NCBI GenBank assembly: GCA_021778975.1
Contig: JAJYBO010000136.1
Span: forward strand, 1 to 7,806
Reading direction: 5' to 3'
From: Deltaproteobacteria bacterium
Lineage (GTDB): Bacteria; Desulfobacterota; Desulfobacteria; Desulfobacterales; Desulfatirhabdiaceae
Length of the DNA stretch: 7,806 nt
This document shows, in pieces, positions 1 to 6,298 of the stretch. Each line of letters starts with the position of its first letter. Positions within the stretch are counted from its first letter, which is position 1. The notes below the pieces were generated by a model. It was not told where the DNA came from and did no database searches. It was given only the letters and a program-made list of their open reading frames with translations. The position numbers and the translations under genes are program-made.

Positions 1-735
1 ATCGAAAAGCTGGGCCATATACGTCGCCATCATCGGCAGCGAGAATGAAAAAAAGAAAATGCCAACAATGATATTCACCGGCGTGGCCACCATGAAAACG
101 TTCATTTGGGGTACGGTGCGCCCCACCAGCCCTATCCCCAGACTGATCAGCAGCAGGGACGCAATCACCGGAGCGCCTATCTTGATGGCCAGCACAAAGA
201 TATCTCGAACGGCATCCATCAGAAAGGTCATGAGACTTCCGGAGACATGAAATCCAAATGGAGGAATCACCGTGAAGCTCTGCGCCGCGGCCCGCAGTAT
301 CCAGTGATGGGCGTTGACCGTCAGCAGTATCATGATGGCGAACATATACATCAATTCAGAAATCAGAGGGAGCTGGGTGCTGGACATAGGGTCGAGTACA
401 TTGGCGATACTGAAGCCCATCTGAAACCCCGCCAGTTCGCCGGCAAGCTGAATGCCCGCAAAGAGCAGCCGCACCACAAACCCCATGACAGCGCCGATAC
501 AGATTTCACCGGCGGCGCCGATGGCAAACTGAATGACAGACGGCGTCGTCACGACAATTTTGAGATGGACGACCGGATACAGCACCAGCGCCATGACAAA
601 ACAAAAGCCGATTTTGAACATCACGGGAATGTTGCGGTTGTCAAATACCGGGACAGTGAGTGTCATGGCGCTGACACGCAAAAAAATGAACAGGAAAAGC
701 TCTACCTGCATCACTGAAATTGTCAGTGTAATCAT
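1..735 (-). CDS. fliR: Flagellar export-gate membrane protein FliR, C-terminus cut by window edge
   Basis: FliR is an integral inner-membrane subunit of the flagellar type III export gate, which it forms with FliP and FliQ at the centre of the basal body. I read 245 codons from the ATG at 735 with no stop before base 1. Family length is about 260 residues, so only a short C-terminal piece is missing. Visible hallmarks are an N-terminal hydrophobic helix with FLRVSAM, then PVFDNRNIP at about residues 29-37, the segment GELAGFQMGFSIANVLDP at about 99-116, and the late motif VGRTVPQMNVFMVATPVNI. The protein is hydrophobic throughout, with several membrane helices. The start is fixed by an in-frame TGA at 753-751 and an AGGA five bases before the ATG. 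It follows fliQ after an unusually long 89-bp gap for this operon. Identification is secure; only the missing end is unknown. Confidence 0.95.
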   Translation of the reverse strand, partial: MITLTISVMQVELFLFIFLRVSAMTLTVPVFDNRNIPVMFKIGFCFVMALVLYPVVHLKIVVTTPSVIQFAIGAAGEICIGAVMGFVVRLLFAGIQLAGELAGFQMGFSIANVLDPMSSTQLPLISELMYMFAIMILLTVNAHHWILRAAAQSFTVIPPFGFHVSGSLMTFLMDAVRDIFVLAIKIGAPVIASLLLISLGIGLVGRTVPQMNVFMVATPVNIIVGIFFFSFSLPMMATYMAQLFD

Positions 736-738
736 GGG

Positions 739-757
739 CGTCCTGTTAAATCAGGCG
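739..757 (-). promoter_or_regulatory. Possible small hairpin over the fliR ribosome binding site
   Basis: On the minus strand CGCCTG, a 6-base loop ATTTAA, and CAGG-A-CG can pair as six base pairs with one bulged A. The 3' arm contains the AGGA that serves fliR, and the 5' arm carries the TGA that closes a 16-residue reading frame upstream. Folding would hide the Shine-Dalgarno sequence; a ribosome finishing at that TGA would open it. The stem is short, so this may be chance. Confidence 0.22.
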
Positions 758-801
758 ACAAAACCGTTTCGGCATTTTTCAAAACCATCGTGAGACGCCA
801 T
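751..801 (-). other. 16-residue reading frame in the fliQ-fliR gap, doubtful as a gene
   Basis: ATG at 801 to TGA at 751 encodes MASHDGFEKCRNGFVA. It is in the same frame as fliR and ends 15 bases before the fliR start. It lies in the only sizeable gap between fliO and fliR. No purine-rich ribosome binding site precedes the ATG (the upstream bases are GCCGCCTCCCGT), which argues against efficient translation. It resembles no family I know. It could be a leader peptide coupled to fliR or simply a chance open frame. Confidence 0.15.
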
Positions 802-824
802 ACGGGAGGCGGCTTTCAGAATCG

Positions 825-1094
825 TCAATGGATGGTGGTCGGCAGATTGATGATGACATTGCGGGTGAAATCCACCATCACCTCCATCATCCAGGGAAAG
901 AAGATAATCAGGGCGATCCCCACGGCAACCATTTTGGGAATCAACACCAGCGTCATTTCATTGATCTGGGTGGCTGCCTGAAAAACGCTGATCAGAATAC
1001 CGGCGACCAGACCAAACGCCAGCGCCGGCGCGGACAACAAAATGGTTGTCTTCATGGCTTCCAGAAAAAATCCTGTGACAAATTCGGGTGTCAT
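825..1094 (-). CDS. fliQ: Flagellar export-gate membrane protein FliQ
   Basis: FliQ is a small inner-membrane subunit of the flagellar type III export gate; several copies wrap around the FliP/FliR core. The 89-residue product has the family's usual length. It shows two hydrophobic helices at about residues 14-37 and 48-75, joined by the diagnostic segment LISVFQAATQINEMTL (34-49) followed by IPK. The start begins MTPEFVTGF, close to the family pattern. A strong AGGAGG (1110-1105) lies ten bases before the ATG and overlaps the TAG stop of fliP, so fliQ translation is probably coupled to fliP. The stop is TGA at 827-825. No residue looks out of place; identification is secure. Confidence 0.97.
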   Translation of the reverse strand: MTPEFVTGFFLEAMKTTILLSAPALAFGLVAGILISVFQAATQINEMTLVLIPKMVAVGIALIIFFPWMMEVMVDFTRNVIINLPTTIH

Positions 1095-1108
1095 CGGTAA
1101 AACGCCTC

Positions 1109-1897
1109 CTACATGAATCCTTTGACCAGGGAACCGACAATGAGCCTCCAGCCGTCCACCAGCACGAACAGCAAAAGTTTGAACGGCAGGGATATCATGA
1201 CCGGCGGCAGCATCATCATCCCCATGGAAAGCAAAATACTGGAGACCACCATGTCAATGATGAGAAAAGGAATGAACAATAAAAACCCCAGCTCGAACGC
1301 CGTCTTCAGTTCACTGATGATGAACGCCGGAATCATGACCATCGTGGGAACATCCGCGGGGGTGTTGGGGCGTTTTAGCCCTGCGATTTCCACAAACAGC
1401 GCCAGATCTTTTTCTCGAATCTGTTTGTACATGAAGGCCCGAACAGGGGTCAATGCGGCGGTAATGGCCTGTTCGGACGATATTTTTTTTTCTAAAAATG
1501 GTTGCAGGGCATTCTGATTGATATTCTGCCATACGGGTGTCATCACATAAAACGTCAGAAACAGGGCCAGTCCGATGAGGATCTGATTGGGCGGCATCTG
1601 CTGGGTGCCCATGGCCTGACGAAGCAGCGAAAGTACGATGATGAATCGGGTAAACGACGTCATCATGATCAAAATCGCCGGCGCAATCGAGAGAACGGTC
1701 AGAAGCGCGAAAATCTGGATGACGACCGACACGTCTTCCGGCCCTTTGGCTTTGTCCACACCGATGGAAATCATGGGAAAACTTCCGGACGTATGCGGCG
1801 GATCCGCCCCATGCGCCACAGATGCCAGCCCCACCCACAGCACCAGCATCATGACGATAAGGCCAAAAACCCAACGTGATTTGAAACAATTATTCAT
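1109..1897 (-). CDS. fliP: Flagellar export-gate membrane protein FliP
   Basis: FliP forms the pentameric core of the flagellar type III export gate through which axial proteins are secreted. The 262-residue product begins with a cleavable signal peptide: basic residues at 6-8, a hydrophobic stretch at about 9-26, and a likely cleavage near residues 28-31 (SVAHG/AD). This is usual for FliP. Conserved blocks are TSFTRFIIVLSLLRQAMGTQ (80-99), MPPNQILIGLALFLTF (101-116), the segment from MIPAFIISELKTAFE (188 onward), and MGMMMLPPVMISLPFK (225-240). Four membrane helices follow the signal. The ATG start lies inside the last codons of fliO, an 8-bp overlap, with CAGGTG about nine bases upstream. 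A different-frame open reading frame inside it (1311-1889) is only a shadow. Confidence 0.98.
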   Translation of the reverse strand: MNNCFKSRWVFGLIVMMLVLWVGLASVAHGADPPHTSGSFPMISIGVDKAKGPEDVSVVIQIFALLTVLSIAPAILIMMTSFTRFIIVLSLLRQAMGTQQMPPNQILIGLALFLTFYVMTPVWQNINQNALQPFLEKKISSEQAITAALTPVRAFMYKQIREKDLALFVEIAGLKRPNTPADVPTMVMIPAFIISELKTAFELGFLLFIPFLIIDMVVSSILLSMGMMMLPPVMISLPFKLLLFVLVDGWRLIVGSLVKGFM

Positions 1898-2189
1898 GAT
1901 CTGACACCTGCTGGCCGATCTCTGACAGAGCGATTTTATCGAGCAGTTGAATGCGGTCTCCGCTCAATCCGAGAACCAGCAGTACGCCAGGCGCCTGAAC
2001 CAGCGCAACCTGCTTTTTGACGCCAACATGACGAATACACAATACCTGAAGGAGCTGGCCACGTTTGGGGTCTGAGGTAATACCGGACATGCGGCGCACC
2101 AGATACAGGACGAGATACAACCCGCCCAGTAAAATGACCAGCATTCCCAGTATCTTGAACCCCGCGGTTATGAAAGTTTCGGAAATCAC
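1890..2189 (-). CDS. fliO: Flagellar biosynthesis protein FliO
   Basis: FliO is a small membrane protein that helps assemble and stabilise the FliP complex of the export gate. The 99-residue product has one hydrophobic helix at about residues 11-31 (ending LYLVLYLVRRM) with basic residues on its cytoplasmic side. A soluble domain follows with the FliO-type pattern LLQVLCIRHVGVKKQVALVQ and the later VLGLSGDRIQLLDKI. The start is GTG at 2189-2187, sharing GTGA with the fliN stop. This four-base overlap favours the GTG over the next in-frame Met at residue 16, which would break the helix. The last eight bases overlap the fliP start. Primary sequence conservation of FliO is low, so the call leans partly on position between fliN and fliP. 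Confidence 0.92.
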   Translation of the reverse strand: MISETFITAGFKILGMLVILLGGLYLVLYLVRRMSGITSDPKRGQLLQVLCIRHVGVKKQVALVQAPGVLLVLGLSGDRIQLLDKIALSEIGQQVSDHE

Positions 2190-2548
2190 CGCAGTTTTTC
2201 AATCCGCTCCATCGGGCTGATGATTTCGGTAAGACGAATGCCGTATTTATCGTTGATGACCACCACTTCACCCCTGGCAATGAGCCTTTGATTGGCGAGC
2301 ACCTCCAGGGTGTCGCCGGCAACCTTGGTCAATTCGATCACCGAGCCCTGCCCCAGCTTCAAGAGTTCATTAATCATCAACGATGTTCTGCCCAGTTCGA
2401 CCGAAATTTCCAGAGGGATATCCAGAATGAAATCCATATTCGATTTCGATGATGCCGCTCTATCCGCCGATGTTCCGGGCGTTGCAGTTCCGGTTTTAGG
2501 GGCATATGTGACGCCGGGCTTCATTTTACTGGGAGTACCCACTGTCAT
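2186..2548 (-). CDS. fliN: Flagellar motor switch / C-ring protein FliN
   Basis: FliN forms the lower part of the cytoplasmic C-ring with FliM and helps dock export cargo and switch rotation. I choose the ATG at 2548 because an excellent AAAGGAGA lies just before it. An upstream in-frame ATG at 2623 would add 25 residues wholly inside fliM and has no such signal. The product is then 120 residues: a flexible polar tail of about 35 residues, then the SpoA domain starting DFILDIPLEISVELGRTSL and continuing with ELLKLGQGSVIEL, ANQRLIARGEVVVINDKYG and ending RLTEII. These are typical FliN signatures. There is no FliY-type CheC phosphatase domain. Its first 23 bases overlap the end of fliM, and its TGA overlaps the fliO GTG. 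Confidence 0.96.
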   Translation of the reverse strand: MTVGTPSKMKPGVTYAPKTGTATPGTSADRAASSKSNMDFILDIPLEISVELGRTSLMINELLKLGQGSVIELTKVAGDTLEVLANQRLIARGEVVVINDKYGIRLTEIISPMERIEKLR

Positions 2549-3527
2549 GCTGATCTCCTTTAGGGTTAATGAGCGTCGTGACTTCCACGGCCCTGTTGCC
2601 TTTGACAACACCAGGGAACCCATTGTATTTTGGAACGTTACCGATACTGATGGTAATCATGTCCTCAGGGCTGGCATTCAGTCGAATGACATCCGAAACC
2701 CGGAGTTCGAGCAGATCTCTCACGGACTGAACCGTTTTGCCCAGTTCTGCAATCGCCATGACAAAGGTATCGGACAAAAGATGTTCCAGTTGAGGTTTCC
2801 AGGCATAGGCCATGTCCTTTTCCCGCAGATATTTGGTGGACAATCGCTCTTTGATCGGCTCCAGCATGAGGTATGAAATGCACAGATAGATATTTCCGGA
2901 AAACTCCTTGCCATGCAGCGAGATCACGATGACCATGACCAGATCGTTGGAATTGACGATATGAACGAATTCAGACTTGGTTTCCGATTTTTTATACGAT
3001 ATTTTTACAGGAAACAAAAACTCCCAGGCTTTTTCAAAATTGGACAAGACTTCCATCGAAAACCGGTGCATCATCCGCAGCTCGATCATGGAAAAATCTC
3101 GATTTGGCGTCATCGGTTTTCCGTCACCGCCAAACATGCAGTCTATCAGTGAAAATACCAGATCGGTTTCGATGGCCAGCAACGCTGAACCGATCAGCGG
3201 TTCCATACTGAAAATGTTATAACTGGTAGGGTTGGGGAATGCCTTGATAAAATCGCCGTATTTCACCATCTCCGTGGATACCAGCGCCACGTCAATGGAA
3301 CGCTGGAGCGTCGCCGAAAGCGATGACTGAAGGGTTCCGGTAAACTTGTCATAGACTTCACCCAGCGCGAAAAACTCGTCGCGCATGATGATGCGCTGGG
3401 ATGTCAGGTCATATGGCTCGATCTTGGGCCCCTGGGGCGCAGGTTCGGTCTCGATATTGACTTCCCCTTTGGCCATAGCGCCCAAAAGCGCATCTATCTC
3501 TTCCTGAGACAGTATCTGGTCAGACAT
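2526..3527 (-). CDS. fliM: Flagellar motor switch protein FliM
   Basis: FliM is the middle C-ring protein; it binds phosphorylated CheY and transmits the switch signal to FliG. The 333-residue product has normal family length. Residues 5-15 (ILSQEEIDALL) are the conserved CheY-P binding peptide, followed by a flexible linker rich in Glu and Pro. The CheC-like middle domain runs from about 45 to 235 and contains the GGDG loop (133-136) needed for contact with FliG. The C-terminal SpoA domain (about 250-320) ends with PGVVKGNRAVEVTTLI. The ATG start at 3527 matches the conserved N-terminus exactly and has GAGG four bases upstream. fliL lies 20 bp upstream. An intact CheY-binding peptide implies the motor is under chemotaxis control, although no che gene is in this window. 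Confidence 0.98.
   Translation of the reverse strand: MSDQILSQEEIDALLGAMAKGEVNIETEPAPQGPKIEPYDLTSQRIIMRDEFFALGEVYDKFTGTLQSSLSATLQRSIDVALVSTEMVKYGDFIKAFPNPTSYNIFSMEPLIGSALLAIETDLVFSLIDCMFGGDGKPMTPNRDFSMIELRMMHRFSMEVLSNFEKAWEFLFPVKISYKKSETKSEFVHIVNSNDLVMVIVISLHGKEFSGNIYLCISYLMLEPIKERLSTKYLREKDMAYAWKPQLEHLLSDTFVMAIAELGKTVQSVRDLLELRVSDVIRLNASPEDMITISIGNVPKYNGFPGVVKGNRAVEVTTLINPKGDQHDSGYSQ
2554..2561 (-). promoter_or_regulatory. Ribosome binding site that sets the fliN start
   Basis: AAAGGAGA on the minus strand ends five bases before the ATG at 2548. It lies inside the last codons of fliM and is the reason to prefer the 120-residue FliN over a 145-residue version starting at 2623. Confidence 0.85.
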
Positions 3528-3547
3528 AACGCCTCGTCAGCCCTCTG

Positions 3548-4009
3548 TCACTGTATAACAAAGTCTGTAAAATATATCCGTTTCACAATTTGTTTGCCCA
3601 ATAGCGTATTCAATTTGCCGATAATTTCTTCTCGAAGCGAATTTTTTCCTTCTATGGTCTGAAGGTCATCCACTTTTCGGGTTGGCAGAATGGTCAGAAT
3701 ACAGTCTCGTATCTGAGGAAGCCGTTTGTTCAATTCATCGGTATATTTGGGATCTTCCAGTTCCAGCGTCATGGTGATCCGCAGGTAGCGCTTGCCCCCC
3801 TGATCGGATAAATTGACGATAAATGTTTCCAGCGCAAAAAGAGGCCCTATGCTATTCTGTGATTTTTCCGATGTTTTCGCCGCTTCTCCCTCCGGTTTGA
3901 CATTACCCAGTGTGGAGAGCTTATGCCACAACATAAAAAAACCGCCCCCGATAATGGCCAGTACAAGGACGGCGATTCCACCGAAAATAATCATGTTCTT
4001 TTTTGACAT
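3548..4009 (-). CDS. fliL: Flagellar basal-body / stator-associated protein FliL
   Basis: FliL is a single-pass inner-membrane protein that surrounds or supports the stator units and raises motor output under load. The 153-residue product has a short basic N-terminus (MSKKN), one membrane helix at about residues 7-28 (IIFGGIAVLVLAIIGGGFFM), a polar linker, and a periplasmic domain with FALETFIVNLSDQGGKRYL (58-76). The C-terminal part contains LPQIRDCILTIL and the family's usual REEIIGKLNTLL segment, ending FTDFVIQ. Length and end match FliL. It starts two bases after the stop of the second motB and has no clear Shine-Dalgarno of its own, so translation is probably coupled. Its place directly after the stator genes fits its role at the stator. 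Confidence 0.96.
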   Translation of the reverse strand: MSKKNMIIFGGIAVLVLAIIGGGFFMLWHKLSTLGNVKPEGEAAKTSEKSQNSIGPLFALETFIVNLSDQGGKRYLRITMTLELEDPKYTDELNKRLPQIRDCILTILPTRKVDDLQTIEGKNSLREEIIGKLNTLLGKQIVKRIYFTDFVIQ

Positions 4010-4011
4010 AA

Positions 4012-4728
4012 TTACGAATCCATTTTTTCCAGAACAATTTCGACACGGCGATTTTTTTCTTTCTCCGCCGCATTGTCGTTAGGATACAGCGGTCTGGATG
4101 CGCCATATCCCACGGCGGACAGTCGGTGGGGATCCAGCTTTCCGATATCAATAAAATACTTCACGACATGCACCGCCCTTGCAACCGAAAGCTCCCAGTT
4201 TGACGGAAACCGTCCGCCATGAATGGGCGAATTGTCCGTATGCCCTTCGACGCGAACATTGAACGGCGTATTCTGAATTACCTGAAGAATTCTGTCCAGC
4301 ACCCGATACCCTTCAGGCTGCAGATCCGCGATGCCATTTCCGAATAAAACGCCATTTGAAATGGTTATCAAAAGCTTTCCGGGGCGTTGAATCACCGAAA
4401 CATCCGGATCGGACGCGAGGGTGTCCGCCACTTTCCGGGAGGACACGGCCGCCTCTGTTGCTGTCTCGCCGGAGGACCGGGGAGATTCCGTCATCTGGAT
4501 GTTGACGGTTTTCCCGTTTTTCAACTCCCCCAGAGCCGACCCTAGCGCCGAATGGATCGATCCAACAAATTCTCTGGATTTATGAACATCAATGCGGCTC
4601 ATAGCGAACCAGAGAACAAAAAACACCATCAGGAGTGTCATCAGATCGTTGAATGTGATCAGCCATCCCGCTGGATCCGGTGAACTGGAGGCATCTTCAT
4701 CTATGACCTTACTACGATTCACTCTCAT
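4012..4728 (-). CDS. motB: Flagellar stator protein MotB with intact ion-binding aspartate
   Basis: MotB is the peptidoglycan-anchored stator subunit that carries ions through the channel it forms with MotA. The 238-residue product has a short cytoplasmic tail, one membrane helix starting GWLITFNDLMTLL (21-33), a linker predicted to be periplasmic, and an OmpA-like domain from about residue 120. Asp28 (GAT at 4647-4645) aligns with the essential aspartate of the family (Asp32 in E. coli MotB). The residue before it is Asn rather than the commoner Ala. The OmpA-like domain has EGHTDNSPIH (161-170), NWELSVARA (177-185) and NRRVE (226-230), the peptidoglycan-binding signature. Its ATG overlaps the stop of the preceding motB-like gene as ATGA, with AAGG seven bases upstream. 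It is clearly a paralogue of that neighbour. Confidence 0.95.
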   Translation of the reverse strand: MRVNRSKVIDEDASSSPDPAGWLITFNDLMTLLMVFFVLWFAMSRIDVHKSREFVGSIHSALGSALGELKNGKTVNIQMTESPRSSGETATEAAVSSRKVADTLASDPDVSVIQRPGKLLITISNGVLFGNGIADLQPEGYRVLDRILQVIQNTPFNVRVEGHTDNSPIHGGRFPSNWELSVARAVHVVKYFIDIGKLDPHRLSAVGYGASRPLYPNDNAAEKEKNRRVEIVLEKMDS

Positions 4729-5471
4729 TGAACAACCTTTTTGATGTCGTTTCTGAAAAAAAAGAGTTCGACACGGCGGTTTTTGGCCTTGTTTTCCGGC
4801 GTGTCATTGGGGAACCGAGGGGTGTATTCCCCGAAACCAACGGCGGACAGTCTGCCGGCGTCAATAGAGCGCCGATCTGTAAGGCAGCGCAACACATTGA
4901 CGGCCCGTAATGTAGAAAGCTCCCAGTTGGAAGGATACTGGGCGGTATGTATCGGCGTATTGTCCGTATGGCCTTCGATGCGAAGATTATACATCGGATG
5001 GGAAACCATCATATCGCCGACATGGGCGATCAGTTTTTGGCCATCCGGCAATACTGTCGCCCGGCCCGGAGCGAACAGAATACTGTTGGACAGTTGCAGG
5101 AGCATTCCCTTGCCAGAAAGCGAGGCATGGATATCGTTTCCCATCCCCAGTTCCGTCGCCATTTTCTCAATGCTGTGGTACAATTCGTCTATATGGCTGT
5201 CCGTCCCGGCGATACGCCCCTCTTTCGGTGACGCGATGTCTCCGCCCCTCCCTGTGGCGGAATGTTCCGTCGTGGGCAGAGCGACGGCGGTCGAAAACGA
5301 TCTGACAGCCTGAGATACTTTGGATGTATCGGTTACGGAATAGGCGCACAGCAAAATGAAAAAACACAGCAGCATGATGATAAAACCGGCATATACCACG
5401 GCCCAGCCGTTTCGGGAAACGACAGGGACTTCTACCGATATCTCATGATGCCTGCAATGGTGGTTCATCAT
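4725..5471 (-). CDS. motB: MotB-like stator protein lacking the transmembrane aspartate
   Basis: This 248-residue protein has MotB architecture: a cytoplasmic tail, one membrane helix at about residues 22-45 (GWAVVYAGFIIMLL...), a linker, and a C-terminal OmpA-like domain with EGHTDNTPIH (166-175), NWELSTLRA (182-190) and NRRVE (231-235). Aligned without gaps to the next gene, GWAVVYAGF matches GWLITFNDL, so the essential aspartate is Gly29 here (GGT at 5387-5385). The neighbouring conserved Thr is Ile. The N-terminus reads MMNHHCRHHE, an unusual His/Cys cluster. The protein probably still anchors to peptidoglycan and pairs with MotA or the second MotB, but as read it cannot carry ions in the usual way. 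Start: ATGATG at 5471, overlapping the motA TGA; either Met could initiate. There is no strong ribosome site, so coupling to motA is likely. A single G-to-A change would restore Asp, so the base call deserves a check. Confidence 0.9.
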   Translation of the reverse strand: MMNHHCRHHEISVEVPVVSRNGWAVVYAGFIIMLLCFFILLCAYSVTDTSKVSQAVRSFSTAVALPTTEHSATGRGGDIASPKEGRIAGTDSHIDELYHSIEKMATELGMGNDIHASLSGKGMLLQLSNSILFAPGRATVLPDGQKLIAHVGDMMVSHPMYNLRIEGHTDNTPIHTAQYPSNWELSTLRAVNVLRCLTDRRSIDAGRLSAVGFGEYTPRFPNDTPENKAKNRRVELFFFRNDIKKVVQ

Positions 5472-6262
5472 TTGGCCAATCGCAGCGGTCTGGCATTGCC
5501 ATACACGCCTTTTTTGAGTATTTTAGGTGAAATGAACGCTTTCAGTTTCTGTTCGACAATCCGGTGATTGTCCCCGGCCTGAATGGATAGCACCCCTTCC
5601 AGAATCATCTGTTTGATGAGCATTTCCTGTTTACTGCGGGTTTTCAGTTTTCCGGCGATAGGGTTGAAGAACAGATTCGCCATAACGGAACCATAAAATG
5701 TGGTCAGCAGGGCCACCGCCATAGGCCCGCCGATATGGCTGGGATCGTTCATCTGCCGGAGCATTTGCACCAGACCGATCAGGGTGCCGATCATGCCCAT
5801 CGAAGGCGCGTACGCCCCCATGGTCGAAAATATCTCCGCCCCCAGTTTGTGGCGTTCTCCCACATAAGCGATTTCCGTACTCAAGACATCTTCGATGGCG
5901 CTCGATTCCAATCCGTCAATAGCCATTTGCAGACCTTTGGCCAGAAAGGGATCGCTCACTTTTTTCACCTGAGATTCATATGACAATATTCCCTCGATCC
6001 TGGCTTTTCTGGCGATTTCCACAATGGTCGGAATCAAGGTGGTCGGCGATTGCGACCGGTGCAGGAATGCGTTCCTGGCGATGCCCAGTACGCTCATCAC
6101 CTCCGAAATGGGATAGGTAATCAGCGTTGCGCCCATGGTGCCGCCAACCACGATCATCAGGGAGGGGTAGTCCAGAAACCACATGGCCGGCCCCCCCAGA
6201 AGAATCGCGCTGCAGACCAGCACCCCCGCAACCAGAATTCCCATCAGTGTTGTGATATCCAC
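5468..6262 (-). CDS. motA: Flagellar stator protein MotA, PomA/MotP-like short type
   Basis: MotA forms the pentamer that surrounds MotB and pushes on FliG of the rotor. The 264-residue product has two N-terminal membrane helices, a cytoplasmic loop and two C-terminal helices. The loop has Arg88 and Glu96 in ARIEGILSYE, matching the charged pair that contacts FliG. The two conserved prolines are Pro153 (YAPSMGMIGTLIGLV) and Pro201 (FFNPIAGKL). The Thr residues seen in sodium-type PomA are present (Thr160 in MIGT; Thr187-Thr188 in ALLTTFYG), and overall it resembles PomA more than E. coli MotA. Sodium use is therefore plausible but not proven. Start is GTG at 6262, supported by AGGAGG six bases upstream. 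The stop overlaps the next gene as ATGATGA. Two motB-type genes follow. Confidence 0.96.
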   Translation of the reverse strand: MDITTLMGILVAGVLVCSAILLGGPAMWFLDYPSLMIVVGGTMGATLITYPISEVMSVLGIARNAFLHRSQSPTTLIPTIVEIARKARIEGILSYESQVKKVSDPFLAKGLQMAIDGLESSAIEDVLSTEIAYVGERHKLGAEIFSTMGAYAPSMGMIGTLIGLVQMLRQMNDPSHIGGPMAVALLTTFYGSVMANLFFNPIAGKLKTRSKQEMLIKQMILEGVLSIQAGDNHRIVEQKLKAFISPKILKKGVYGNARPLRLAK

Positions 6263-6268
6263 AAACCG

Positions 6269-6274
6269 CCTCCT
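6269..6274 (-). promoter_or_regulatory. Strong ribosome binding site that supports the motA GTG start
   Basis: A perfect AGGAGG on the minus strand ends six bases before the GTG at 6262. The next in-frame ATG (Met7) would lose part of the conserved N-terminus MDITTLMG, so the GTG is preferred. This signal may set a higher level for the stator genes than for flbD upstream. Confidence 0.85.
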
Positions 6275-6279
6275 GTCTT

Positions 6280-6298
6280 CCGATCAAAACCCGATCAA
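6280..6298. repeat. 8-bp direct repeat at the flbD-motA junction
   Basis: CCGATCAA occurs at 6280-6287 and 6291-6298, an 11-bp step that is about one helical turn. The second copy includes the flbD stop codon. It could be an operator half-site pair or chance; nothing else supports a function. Confidence 0.3.

Noticed and set aside
106..717. 203-codon plus-strand open frame
   Set aside because: It lies wholly antisense to fliR, is rich in His, Arg and Gln with no domain, and follows the pattern of a shadow frame.
1311..1889. 192-codon minus-strand frame inside fliP
   Set aside because: It is an alternate frame of fliP with low-complexity Arg/His/Asp content; fliP itself is unmistakable.
2292..2876. 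194-codon plus-strand frame opposite fliN and fliM
   Set aside because: It is antisense to two secure genes and shows no recognisable domain.
4553..4564. 12-bp palindrome TGGATCGATCCA in the second motB
   Set aside because: It is short, has no loop, is deep inside coding sequence and has no partner site; likely chance.
4741..5313. 190-codon plus-strand frame opposite the first motB
   Set aside because: It mirrors conserved OmpA-like coding sequence and has no independent support.
5468..5471. Possible frameshift or gene fusion at the motA-motB junction
   Set aside because: The junction is a clean stop/start overlap (ATGATGA) with complete proteins on both sides.
4725..5471. First motB as a pseudogene
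   Set aside because: The frame is full length, the anchoring motifs are intact and it is coupled to both neighbours; only the membrane Asp is missing.
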